Positions 7,688 to 13,942 of a DNA stretch of 14,058 nucleotides are shown here, piece after piece; positions within the stretch are counted from its first letter, which is position 1, and each line of letters starts with the position of its first letter. Below the pieces are notes generated by a model that saw only the letters and a program-made list of their open reading frames with translations, was not told where the DNA came from and did no database searches. The stretch is from Immundisolibacter sp. GTDB lineage: Bacteria > Pseudomonadota > Gammaproteobacteria > Immundisolibacterales > Immundisolibacteraceae. The stretch spans positions 1 to 14,058 of the forward strand of contig NZ_JBFIII010000082.1 of the NCBI RefSeq assembly GCF_041601295.1, given 5' to 3'. The position numbers and the translations under genes were made by a program.

Positions 7688-8863
7688 TTACAGGCTGGCG
7701 TGGGGGCTGGTGATCATGCAGGCGTGATACATCATGCGTCCGCCGTAGGCGGCGGTCAGTACCAGATCGTGCTTGACCTGGCGCTCTCCGGCCGTGCCAC
7801 GGGTCTGCATCACGCCCTCCGACAGCGGCGTGCCGCCCTGCAGGTAGTAGCCGGACAACTGGCCGCCCCCGGTATTGACCGGAAAGCTGCCGCCGGGTGC
7901 CGTCTGGCCGGCCAGCACGAACTCGCCGGCACCGCCGGGCGCGACAAAACCGTACTGCTCCAGCTGCAACAGGATGCAGTAGGTGAATGCGTCATAGACC
8001 TGCGCGCAGTCGATATCCTTGGGCCCGACACCGGCCATGGCATAGGCGCCTTCACCGGCCAGCCTGGCGCCGATTTCGATTTCGTTCTCGAAGCCGCGCC
8101 GATTGGTCACGCCGCGATGGCCCTGGCCCATGCCATGCACATACACCGCCGGCTGCGGACCGTCGGCAGCGCTGGCTGCGCTGGTAACCACCACCGCTAC
8201 CGCGCCGTTGACCGGAAACGAGCAATCGAACAGGTGAAACGGATCCACCACATAGGGCGAGTTGTGATGGTCTTCCATGGTGAGCGGTTTTTTCATCATC
8301 GCCAGTGGGTTTTTGAGCGCCCACTGCCGGCAGGCGACCGCCACCGCACCCAGGTGGTCCTCGGTCAGTTTGTTCTTGTGCATATAGCGACGGGCCGCCA
8401 AGGCGTAGGCCGCGACGGGGCCAAATAAGCCGGTCGGCGCCTCGCTGCCGAGCTTGCCCATCAGTGGCAGTGGCATGCCAAACGCCTGCTGGGTGCTGAC
8501 GCCGGGCACGATCGGCGCGTCCGAGAACACACACACCACCGCCTTGGCCATGCCGGCCTGCACGGCCAGCGCCGCCTGCTGCACCATCTGCACCCCAGAT
8601 GAGCCCTCGGCTTCCACCACTCCACACAAGGTGAGGTCCTTGAGGCCGGCGTAATCCAGCAGGTCCATCGGCAGGTCCATCAAGGTCGCCACCGGACTCT
8701 TGTTGATGAGCAGGCCGTCGATGTCGGATTTTTTCAGACCCGCGTCGGCAATCGCACGGTGAATGGCAGCGACGGCAAGCTGCCAGGTCGGTCCGATGTA
8801 CTGACGGCTCAAATCCGACATGGCAAAGCCACGGATCGCCGCCAGCGGTTTTTTACTGGCCAT
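7688..8863 (-). CDS. Thiolase-fold SCP2/Ltp2-like enzyme without the thiolase cysteine (probable acyl-CoA retro-aldolase)
   Basis: This 391-residue protein has the length and overall pattern of the SCP2-type thiolase family. The N-terminal nucleophile motif of true thiolases (C-x-S/T-G) is replaced by EGSSG (86-90), so no active-site Cys is present there, and the usual GHP motif is replaced by GYY (338-340). Tyr290 (VYDAFTY) and Tyr340 (LSGYYLQGG) are 50 residues apart, the same spacing, as I recall, as the two catalytic tyrosines reported for the retro-aldolase Ltp2 (Y294 and Y344 in the Rhodococcus enzyme). This favours C-C cleavage of a beta-hydroxyacyl-CoA rather than thiolysis. Ltp2 acts with a DUF35 domain, and a DUF35 gene follows directly. 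A gaggag ribosome site lies about 9 bases upstream. It is the first gene of its operon; a 9-bp-arm inverted repeat lies upstream. An alternative is a BbsB-like thiolase with relocated catalytic residues. Confidence 0.88.
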   Translation of the reverse strand: MASKKPLAAIRGFAMSDLSRQYIGPTWQLAVAAIHRAIADAGLKKSDIDGLLINKSPVATLMDLPMDLLDYAGLKDLTLCGVVEAEGSSGVQMVQQAALAVQAGMAKAVVCVFSDAPIVPGVSTQQAFGMPLPLMGKLGSEAPTGLFGPVAAYALAARRYMHKNKLTEDHLGAVAVACRQWALKNPLAMMKKPLTMEDHHNSPYVVDPFHLFDCSFPVNGAVAVVVTSAASAADGPQPAVYVHGMGQGHRGVTNRRGFENEIEIGARLAGEGAYAMAGVGPKDIDCAQVYDAFTYCILLQLEQYGFVAPGGAGEFVLAGQTAPGGSFPVNTGGGQLSGYYLQGGTPLSEGVMQTRGTAGERQVKHDLVLTAAYGGRMMYHACMITSPHASL

Positions 8864-8896
8864 GGGGTTTCTCCTCGTGTTGTGGGGGAGGGGCCG

Positions 8897-8919
8897 GAAC
8901 AGTCCGGGACGGACTGTTC
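8897..8919. promoter_or_regulatory. Perfect 9-bp inverted repeat upstream of the thiolase-like operon (candidate operator)
   Basis: Arms gaacagtcc (8897-8905) and ggactgttc (8911-8919) are perfect reverse complements around the spacer gggac. The repeat lies 34 bases upstream of the thiolase-like start. No T-run follows on the minus strand, so it looks more like a dimeric repressor site or 5'-UTR hairpin than a terminator. A regulator is not encoded in the window. Confidence 0.5.
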
Positions 8920-8928
8920 AAACCCTCA

Positions 8929-8953
8929 AAGCCGGACCATGCGGTTCCGGCTT
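8929..8953 (-). terminator. Hairpin after the dioxygenase beta gene (possible terminator)
   Basis: Arms aagccgga (8929-8936) and tccggctt (8946-8953) pair, extended by CC/GG with one bulged base. On the minus strand the stem is followed by a modest T content (TTTGAGGGTTTG). It lies about 80 bases past the beta-subunit stop and before the thiolase-like operon, where a terminator for the alpha-beta operon would be expected. The T-tract is weak, so readthrough is possible. Confidence 0.5.
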
Positions 8954-9030
8954 CTTCTCGGTGCGCAGGGCCTGTAGCGCGTGTGGCGGGCGCTTCTTGC
9001 CGCGCGCTGCTACCGGCCAGTCAAGGACTG

Positions 9031-9540
9031 TCAGATCAAAAACGCCAGGTTTGGGATGGCCTCGTCGCCGTTGACCAGCACAACCTTCTTGAAGGCCATT
9101 TTCAGGCCGCCGTCCTCGCGCCGTAGCCGGTGCGTGGTGCGCCCGGCCCAGATACGCATCTGGTGCGTGGACTGGACCACGGTTTCTATCAGCATAAAGT
9201 TCGAACCGACTTCGTAGCCGTCGTCGGTACGGGTGATCTCGACGTTGGAAAGCAGTCGCCGCATGGGTGAGGCCGGCTCCTGGCTGTAGCGGTAGCCGGT
9301 CAGGAGCTGGCGCACGCGGGTGGCGATACGAGTTCGGTTGTCATAGATATGCGACACGTGCGTGTTCGGATCATGGCCCTCGGCGCGCGGCACCCAGTAC
9401 ACCGCATCATCGGCCCACAGGGCTTCCCAGTCGGCATAGCGCGACTCATCGGCCAGGCGCGCCTCGCGATAGACAAAGCCGGTGACCTCGCGCAGTTCGG
9501 CCTCGCCGAGCGCGGGTTGTTCAAGCGTTGTTGTGCTCAT
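9031..9540 (-). CDS. Aromatic ring-hydroxylating dioxygenase, beta subunit
   Basis: This 169-residue NTF2/SnoaL-like protein is the structural small subunit of an alpha3-beta3 Rieske dioxygenase. Family features include FVYREARLADESRYADWEAL (22-41), WADDAVYWVP (42-51), the SHIYDNRTRIATRV stretch (about 63-76) and a typical C-terminal strand region RTTHRLRREDGGLKMAFKKV. The start chosen is ATG at 9540 (MSTTTLEQ), because an aaagggg ribosome site sits about 7 bases upstream and only 10 bases separate it from the alpha stop; the longer frame to 9591 would run into the alpha gene. It is co-transcribed after the alpha subunit. Beta subunits have no metal site, and none is seen. The pairing shows that the second Rieske enzyme is a classical two-component terminal oxygenase, unlike the one at 3564-4763. 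Length and pattern resemble the benzoate/cumate/biphenyl group. Confidence 0.93.
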   Translation of the reverse strand: MSTTTLEQPALGEAELREVTGFVYREARLADESRYADWEALWADDAVYWVPRAEGHDPNTHVSHIYDNRTRIATRVRQLLTGYRYSQEPASPMRRLLSNVEITRTDDGYEVGSNFMLIETVVQSTHQMRIWAGRTTHRLRREDGGLKMAFKKVVLVNGDEAIPNLAFLI

Positions 9541-9550
9541 GGGTGCCCCT

Positions 9551-10798
9551 TTATCCGACCATGACGTGCAGGTAGTGCTGCCAGAAGCCACGGTTCGAGG
9601 TCTCGTCGGTCATGTGCGAGGTGCGCACGCCGCGGGCGTCGGTTTCTTCGCGCCCCAGCCCGCGGCTCAGGTCGCACCACGGATCGCCGGCTTCCAGTGC
9701 TTGCTGGGCGCGCTCGGCAATTGACGCATCGTCCGCCACCAGGAACGAGGCCGGCCCGAGCGCGCCCTCGCTTTGCCGCAGCAGGCGAAAATCCAGGCCC
9801 GGCGCGCCTTCCAGCAGCATCGGCGTGTGCCACTGCACGCTCTGGTTGACCTTGAGCGGCTGAAAAATGACGATGTTCATCTCGGCCAGGAACAGGTTCG
9901 GCCAGATGCAGGCGTGCGGCGGACCCAGGCGCATCAACTCGGTGGCCCGCTCCTTGCCGTAGGATTTTTCCATCGCGGCCACGTAGTCCGGGACTTTGTC
10001 CGGACCGGTGCCCAGCCACTCCAGTGGCTGGGTGTAGCCGCCGGCAAAATCGATTTCGGTGTGGCCGTTGCCCCAGTCGCGAATTACGCCCTTGATCTGC
10101 TTTTCGTCCGACACGAAGCTGTCGTACTGCGAGCGGATGGCGCGCGTGAACGACTGGTGCGTGAAACCGACGTGGTACCCATCGGTGTCGTTCTCGGGCA
10201 GCATCTTCCAGTTGGCATCATACTGGTGACGCACCCAGCCGGCGGTCAGGCGCAGTTTGCCGTCCGGCGACAGGTCGCAGGCGCGGTCGATCAGCTCCTT
10301 GGCCCGGCCAAGATAGTCGTCCAGCGAAATTCCGTCGTGCGCGGCACTGGCAAACACGAAACCGCGGTAATGGCCGCTGCGCGGCACTTCCAGGCCATGG
10401 TGCCCCCAGTCCTTCTGGAAACCGCCGGCGTGCGGTACGTCCTGCAGCTCGCCATTCAAGCTGAAGGTCCAGCCGTGATAGGGGCAGGTGAAGTTCCTGG
10501 CATTTCCGGCGGGCTTGTTGCACAGCAGGTTGCCGCGGTGCTGGCAGCGGTTGATGAATACGTTGACGGCGCCGTCCGACGCGCGCGTGACCAGGTAATG
10601 CTGGCGACCGACGGTGCGGGTGATGTAGTCGCCCGGATTCGGCAGCTCGCTGTCGTGCGCGACGAATACCCAGCCTCGGGAAAAAATCTTGTCCAGCTCG
10701 TCCTCGAACACGTATGGCTCGGTATACAGCGAGCCGTGGACGCGATCGGGCTGGATCAACTCCCGGTAACTGGCCGGGGAAAGACGTTCGATACGCAT
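9551..10798 (-). CDS. Aromatic ring-hydroxylating dioxygenase, alpha (catalytic) subunit
   Basis: This 415-residue large subunit carries a Rieske [2Fe-2S] cluster with C85, H87, C105 and H108 (CQHRG and CPYHGW). Its mononuclear iron site is PENDTDGYHVGFTH, with bridging D206 and ligands H209 and H214; the acidic pair D356-D357 holds the likely third ligand. All catalytic residues are present, and the enzyme would add both atoms of O2 to an aromatic ring as a cis-dihydrodiol. The start ATG at 10798 (MRIERLSP) is preferred over the ATG two codons earlier (10804), because aggag lies 7 bases before the former and almost touches the latter; the frame remains open to 11023 without homology-like sequence. 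The beta subunit follows. The GYHVGFTH motif resembles the benzoate/anthranilate/PAH group, but the substrate cannot be fixed. No ferredoxin or reductase gene is nearby. Confidence 0.94.
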   Translation of the reverse strand: MRIERLSPASYRELIQPDRVHGSLYTEPYVFEDELDKIFSRGWVFVAHDSELPNPGDYITRTVGRQHYLVTRASDGAVNVFINRCQHRGNLLCNKPAGNARNFTCPYHGWTFSLNGELQDVPHAGGFQKDWGHHGLEVPRSGHYRGFVFASAAHDGISLDDYLGRAKELIDRACDLSPDGKLRLTAGWVRHQYDANWKMLPENDTDGYHVGFTHQSFTRAIRSQYDSFVSDEKQIKGVIRDWGNGHTEIDFAGGYTQPLEWLGTGPDKVPDYVAAMEKSYGKERATELMRLGPPHACIWPNLFLAEMNIVIFQPLKVNQSVQWHTPMLLEGAPGLDFRLLRQSEGALGPASFLVADDASIAERAQQALEAGDPWCDLSRGLGREETDARGVRTSHMTDETSNRGFWQHYLHVMVG

Positions 10799-11041
10799 GC
10801 CCATGCTCCTGCGCAATGCCGGCCTGAGAGCCGGCGAATGGGACCGCCAGGGGCAGCCCCGAGGTCTGACCGAAAACGCGCGTATCGGGTGCGGTACGCA
10901 CCACCCGTACCCGTCCGTGGGCTGGCGGACTCCCGCGCGCATCGGGCCAGAGTTGACATGCATTCTAACGGCCGCCGGCCTCAAGTGGACCATCACCACA
11001 GCCGTCATCCTGACCGGCGTCAATAGTTGCCGGGGGGCAGC
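10799..11041. promoter_or_regulatory. Upstream region of the alpha-beta dioxygenase operon with a dyad at 10888-10902
   Basis: These 243 bases lie between the MidA-type gene stop and the dioxygenase alpha start, both on the minus strand. They contain the perfect dyad ggtgcg-gta-cgcacc (10888-10902), a candidate operator about 90 bases upstream of the start. A shorter repeated gccggc also occurs near 10816-10832. A TTGACA at about 10954 lies on the opposite strand with no matching -10, and no clear minus-strand promoter was assigned. No gene or RNA is recognised in this interval. Confidence 0.35.
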
Positions 11042-12199
11042 TCACAGGCGGTGGCGTCGATCGCCGCTGGCGAAGCCGAGCAAACCGTCACGTCCGTCCA
11101 GTGCCCGCGTCAGCGCCAGCGCCTTGAAAGCCTCGCCCATGGCCTGCGGCAACAGTAACTGCCGCGCCTGCAAGGCCAGGTCCAGGTATCCCGCATCGTC
11201 CGGATCGACCGCTTCAAGCAGCTGTGTCAGGCCGCAATTGATGAGGAACTGCGCCTGGTTGGCAAAGCCGGCCAGCGTGGCGCCGGCCGCCACCGCCGCC
11301 TGCGCCATGGCCGTGAAATCCACATGCGCCGTGATGTCCTGCAGGCCCGGCCACAGCAGCGCGTCGCCATGGGTGCGCTGGCGGTAATGGCACTGCAAGG
11401 TGCCGGTGTGGCGCTGCGGGTGGTAGTACTCCGCCCGCGGATAGCCGTAGTCGATCAGCAACAACAGGCCACGCTGCAGCCGCTCGCATACAGTACGGAC
11501 CCAGGCTTCGGCGGCGAAATTCACTTCCGATTCGTAACCGTCGGGCAGGTCCAGCGGCTCCAGGCGCAGTGCCAACCGGTCATCCTGTGGTGTGCCCTCC
11601 ACCAGGCGCAGGTCGGTCCCAGCCTTGATCACATACAGTTCGGCAAGGCCATTGGCTGTACGCCGAAAGCGCCGTACCGGCATCGCATCCAGCACCTCGT
11701 TGGCGATCATTACGCCCTCGAACTGCTGCGGCAGATGTTCCAGCCACGCCACCCGCTCGGCCAGATGCGGCACGTCTCGGGCAATGGCCTCGCGCTGGCG
11801 CTGCTTAAGGTCCGCGCTGAGCTCCAGCATCAGGTAGCGCTGCGGCAGGCAGCCGAGCCGATCGAGTTCCGCCAGCAACTCGGCTGCCAGCGCGCCGCTG
11901 CCGGGGCCGAATTCCAGTACGTCGCCGTCCTGCACAGTGGTCAGCACCTGTGCCACCTGCCGCGCCAGTGCGCGGGCAAACAGCGGCGAGCGCTCCGGCG
12001 CGGTAACGAAATCGCCACCGCCCCCGAACTTGCGCAGCCCGTTGACGTAATAGCCCAGGCCCGGCTCGTACAAGGCCCGCTGCATATAGGCTTCGAAACC
12101 CAGTTGCCCGCCAGTCGCGGCCAGCGCTTCGTGAACGCGCGATTCGAGCTGCGCCGACAGCGCCAGCGCGTCGGCGGCGGGGGCGGGCAAGTCATCCAC
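11042..12199 (-). CDS. MidA/NDUFAF7-like SAM-dependent methyltransferase (DUF185, COG1565)
   Basis: This 385-residue class I methyltransferase belongs to the family of mitochondrial NDUFAF7/MidA, which symmetrically dimethylates an arginine of a complex I subunit. The bacterial role is less certain but may also concern protein arginine methylation. Visible features are the family N-terminal signature FEAYMQRALYEPGLGYYVNG (35-54), GGDFVTAPERSPLFARAL (61-78), and the SAM-binding glycine motif LEFGPGSGALA (95-105). Later IANEVLDAMPVRRF matches the family post-I region. The start is a GTG at 12199; an ATG at 12195 is out of frame. No strong ribosome site is seen, so the exact start is less sure, although length matches homologues. 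It is divergent from plsY with only 47 bases between them. This marks the return to housekeeping genes after the catabolic island. Confidence 0.92.
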   Translation of the reverse strand: MDDLPAPAADALALSAQLESRVHEALAATGGQLGFEAYMQRALYEPGLGYYVNGLRKFGGGGDFVTAPERSPLFARALARQVAQVLTTVQDGDVLEFGPGSGALAAELLAELDRLGCLPQRYLMLELSADLKQRQREAIARDVPHLAERVAWLEHLPQQFEGVMIANEVLDAMPVRRFRRTANGLAELYVIKAGTDLRLVEGTPQDDRLALRLEPLDLPDGYESEVNFAAEAWVRTVCERLQRGLLLLIDYGYPRAEYYHPQRHTGTLQCHYRQRTHGDALLWPGLQDITAHVDFTAMAQAAVAAGATLAGFANQAQFLINCGLTQLLEAVDPDDAGYLDLALQARQLLLPQAMGEAFKALALTRALDGRDGLLGFASGDRRHRL

Positions 12200-12246
12200 G
12201 GCCCGGCACCGTTACTATCTGTGTACCTTCCATCCCGGTCATCCGT
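12200..12246. promoter_or_regulatory. Short divergent promoter between the MidA-like gene and plsY
   Basis: Forty-seven bases separate the two starts. TACTAT (12213-12218) is a reasonable plus-strand -10 for plsY, placing transcription start about 20 bases before its ATG. No good -35 is present, and any -35 would lie within the first codons of the opposing gene. The same bases read ATAGTA in reverse, so the two promoters may overlap. Assignment is by inspection only. Confidence 0.35.
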
Positions 12247-12861
12247 ATGTTCATTCTGTCCCTGGCTGTCACTGTCGTTGCCTATCTGCTGGGCTCGCTG
12301 TCCGCTGCCATTGTGGTGTGTCGCCTGCTGCGCCTGCCGGACCCGCGCGCCGAAGGCTCCCGCAACCCCGGCGCCACCAATGTGCTGCGCATCGGCGGCA
12401 AATGGCCAGCGTTCCTTACCCTGTCCGGCGATCTGCTCAAGGGCGTGCTGCCGGTGCTGCTGGCCCACGCACTGCACCTGCCGCCGTGGGGCCTGGCGGC
12501 GGTCATGTTCGCCGCCTTCCTCGGACATTTGTACCCGCTCTATTTTGGCTTCGCTGGCGGCAAGGGCGTTGCCACCACCCTTGGCGTGGTGCTGGCCATG
12601 AGCCCGCCGGTGGGCCTGGCCACCTGCCTTACCTGGCTCGCTACCGCCGCGGTCACGCGTTATTCGTCCCTGGCTGCCCTGATCGCCGTGGGCTTGACGC
12701 CGGTTTACACCTTTTTGTGGACGCGCCAACCGGCGCTGGCACTGGCCACGCTGCTGATCGCCGCCATCCTCATCTGGCGCCACCGCGACAACATCGCCCG
12801 CCTGCGCGCCGGCACGGAAAGCCGCATCGGCCGCAAAAAAACCGCCCCGAGCACCCCATGA
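12247..12861 (+). CDS. plsY: Glycerol-3-phosphate acyltransferase PlsY
   Basis: PlsY is an inner-membrane enzyme that transfers an acyl group from acyl-phosphate to glycerol-3-phosphate, the first committed step of phospholipid synthesis in most bacteria. The 204-residue length is normal. The three signature regions are visible: the glycerol-phosphate motif GSRNPGATNVLR (37-48), the second loop around SGDLLKG (60-66), and GHLYPLYFGFAGGKGVAT (93-110), which binds the acyl donor. Hydrophobic membrane segments occur at about 3-25, 52-75, 80-98, 110-135 and 137-160, in line with a polytopic protein. The C-terminal tail is basic (RIGRKK) and cytoplasmic. The EVE-domain gene starts inside its stop codon (ATGA), so the two are translationally coupled. 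Confidence 0.97.
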   Translation: MFILSLAVTVVAYLLGSLSAAIVVCRLLRLPDPRAEGSRNPGATNVLRIGGKWPAFLTLSGDLLKGVLPVLLAHALHLPPWGLAAVMFAAFLGHLYPLYFGFAGGKGVATTLGVVLAMSPPVGLATCLTWLATAAVTRYSSLAALIAVGLTPVYTFLWTRQPALALATLLIAAILIWRHRDNIARLRAGTESRIGRKKTAPSTP

Positions 12862-13346
12862 ACTACTGGCTGTTCAAATCCGAACCGGACGTGTTCGGCA
12901 TCGACCATCTGGCCGGCAAACCCAAGGCCACCGAGCACTGGGACGGTGTGCGCAACTACCAGGCGCGTAACTTCATGCGCGCCATGCAGGTTGGCGACCA
13001 AGCCTTTTTCTACCACTCCAACTGCGACCCGCCGGGTATCGTCGGCATCGTGGAAGTGGTTCGCGAGGCGTATCCGGATGACAGCTCGTGGAATCCAGAG
13101 AGCAAATACTTCGATCCGGCCTCCACCCCCGACAAGCCGCGCTGGTTCATGGTCGACGTGCGCCTGGTACGCAAACTGCCGCGTCTCATATCCCTGGCCG
13201 AACTGCGCGACAACCCGGCGCTGATCGAAATGCCGCTGGTGCGGCGGGGGAACCGATTGTCGGTGATGCCGGTGGAGAAGTCGGCGTGGGAGGTCATTCT
13301 GCGGATGGCGCAGGGTCATGACGGACGGTTCGATAAACCGATTTAA
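12858..13346 (+). CDS. EVE-domain protein (PUA-like, thymocyte nuclear protein 1 homologue)
   Basis: This is a 162-residue stand-alone EVE-domain protein. EVE domains have the PUA-like fold and are related to YTH domains; they are thought to bind modified bases in DNA or RNA. Family signatures are the opening YWLFKSEPDVFGIDHL (3-18), WDGVRNYQARNFMRAMQVGD (about 30-49), AFFYHSN and GIVGIVEVVREAYPD, and the later PRWFMVDVRLVRKLPRLISL. The start ATG at 12858 overlaps the plsY stop; the open frame extends further upstream but only antisense to conserved plsY codons. Single-domain EVE proteins of this length are common in proteobacteria and are usually not part of a restriction system. Its function in the cell is unknown. 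A spacer of 67 bases follows with no clear terminator. Confidence 0.93.
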   Translation: MNYWLFKSEPDVFGIDHLAGKPKATEHWDGVRNYQARNFMRAMQVGDQAFFYHSNCDPPGIVGIVEVVREAYPDDSSWNPESKYFDPASTPDKPRWFMVDVRLVRKLPRLISLAELRDNPALIEMPLVRRGNRLSVMPVEKSAWEVILRMAQGHDGRFDKPI

Positions 13347-13413
13347 GCTCACAATCAAACCTCGGACCAAACGAACATGAGACCTACGTTCCGGTGCCAG
13401 ATTTCGTACACTG

Positions 13414-13701
13414 ATGCTCATGGCCCCACCAACAATCAGCCAGTTCCGCCACCTGATACGCACGCTGAATTACGTCGTTTCCACCCACGCCGCCGAAGAG
13501 CTTGAAGATGACCACCTCTCCATCCTCGACCTCGAAAACATCATCCTCACGGGGCAAATCGCCGCGCGCCAGCGTGACCCCCAAACCCGTGAAGTCAAGT
13601 GCGTCGTCACAGGCGTCACGCTCGATGGCACGGCTGCCGAAACCGTCGTCAAAGTCGGGATCACCGGCAAGCTCATTGTCGTCACCGTCTATCTCTGTTG
13701 A
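13414..13701 (+). CDS. DUF4258 domain protein, probable toxin of a toxin-antitoxin pair
   Basis: This 95-residue protein matches the pattern of DUF4258: STHAAEELEDDHLSILDLENII (23-44), where the His/Ala and acidic helix follow the first strand, then a central RQRDPQTREVKCVVTGVTLDG strand region and a closing KLIVVTVYLC strand. DUF4258 proteins are small, resemble RelE/HigB-type RNases in size and strand order, and are often encoded just before a YgiT-type zinc-finger antitoxin, as here. A second ATG at 13420 is an equally possible start; no strong ribosome site precedes either. The bases upstream (tacact, 13407-13412) resemble a -10 box. The codon mix looks less GC-biased at third positions than in the neighbours, which fits recent transfer. 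Toxic activity is inferred from family and layout, not shown. Confidence 0.8.
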   Translation: MLMAPPTISQFRHLIRTLNYVVSTHAAEELEDDHLSILDLENIILTGQIAARQRDPQTREVKCVVTGVTLDGTAAETVVKVGITGKLIVVTVYLC

Positions 13702-13942
13702 GGAACACTGCGCTTATTGCGGCAGTGCCACCGTCCAGTTGAAGCACGTCACGCGGAGCTTCGGCAAAGGCGCTACCTTGCTGGTCATCGAAGCCATTCC
13801 CATGTGGTCGTGCCCGAGTTGCAGCGAGTCTTACTTCTCCGCACAAACCCTGCACGAGATCGAACGTATCAAAGCATTGCGCCAATCGGTTGCCGTCAAT
13901 CGCACAGTGCCGGTGGCTGTCTTCGAGGCTGCGGATGCGTAG
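13676..13942 (+). CDS. YgiT-type zinc-finger protein, probable antitoxin
   Basis: This protein has the YgiT/MqsA-like zinc-finger pattern: CAYC, then a beta stretch (VTRSFGKGATLLVIEAIPMW), then CPSC, and a helical tail (AQTLHEIERIKALRQ). Two CxxC pairs about 35 residues apart bind one zinc. No ATG lies close to the first CxxC. The TTG at 13676 gives 88 residues and overlaps the DUF4258 gene by 26 bases; the next in-frame option, ATG at 13625, gives 105 residues and a 77-base overlap with a low-complexity Ser/Pro leader. TTG is preferred for its smaller overlap and normal length, but the start is uncertain. No helix-turn-helix domain is evident after the zinc finger, unlike full MqsA, so it may neutralise its partner without binding DNA. 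It ends at TAG. Confidence 0.72.
   Translation: MSSPSISVEEHCAYCGSATVQLKHVTRSFGKGATLLVIEAIPMWSCPSCSESYFSAQTLHEIERIKALRQSVAVNRTVPVAVFEAADA

Noticed and set aside
10799..11023. N-terminal extension of the dioxygenase alpha subunit to 490 residues
   Set aside because: The extra 75 residues show no family pattern, whereas a well-spaced ribosome site supports the start at 10798.
9773..11026. A 417-codon plus-strand open frame opposite the second dioxygenase alpha gene
   Set aside because: Antisense to an intact alpha subunit with all catalytic residues; no recognisable protein features.
11324..12601. A 425-codon plus-strand open frame across the MidA-like gene and plsY
   Set aside because: It is antisense to the methyltransferase and out of frame with plsY, both of which show firm family motifs.
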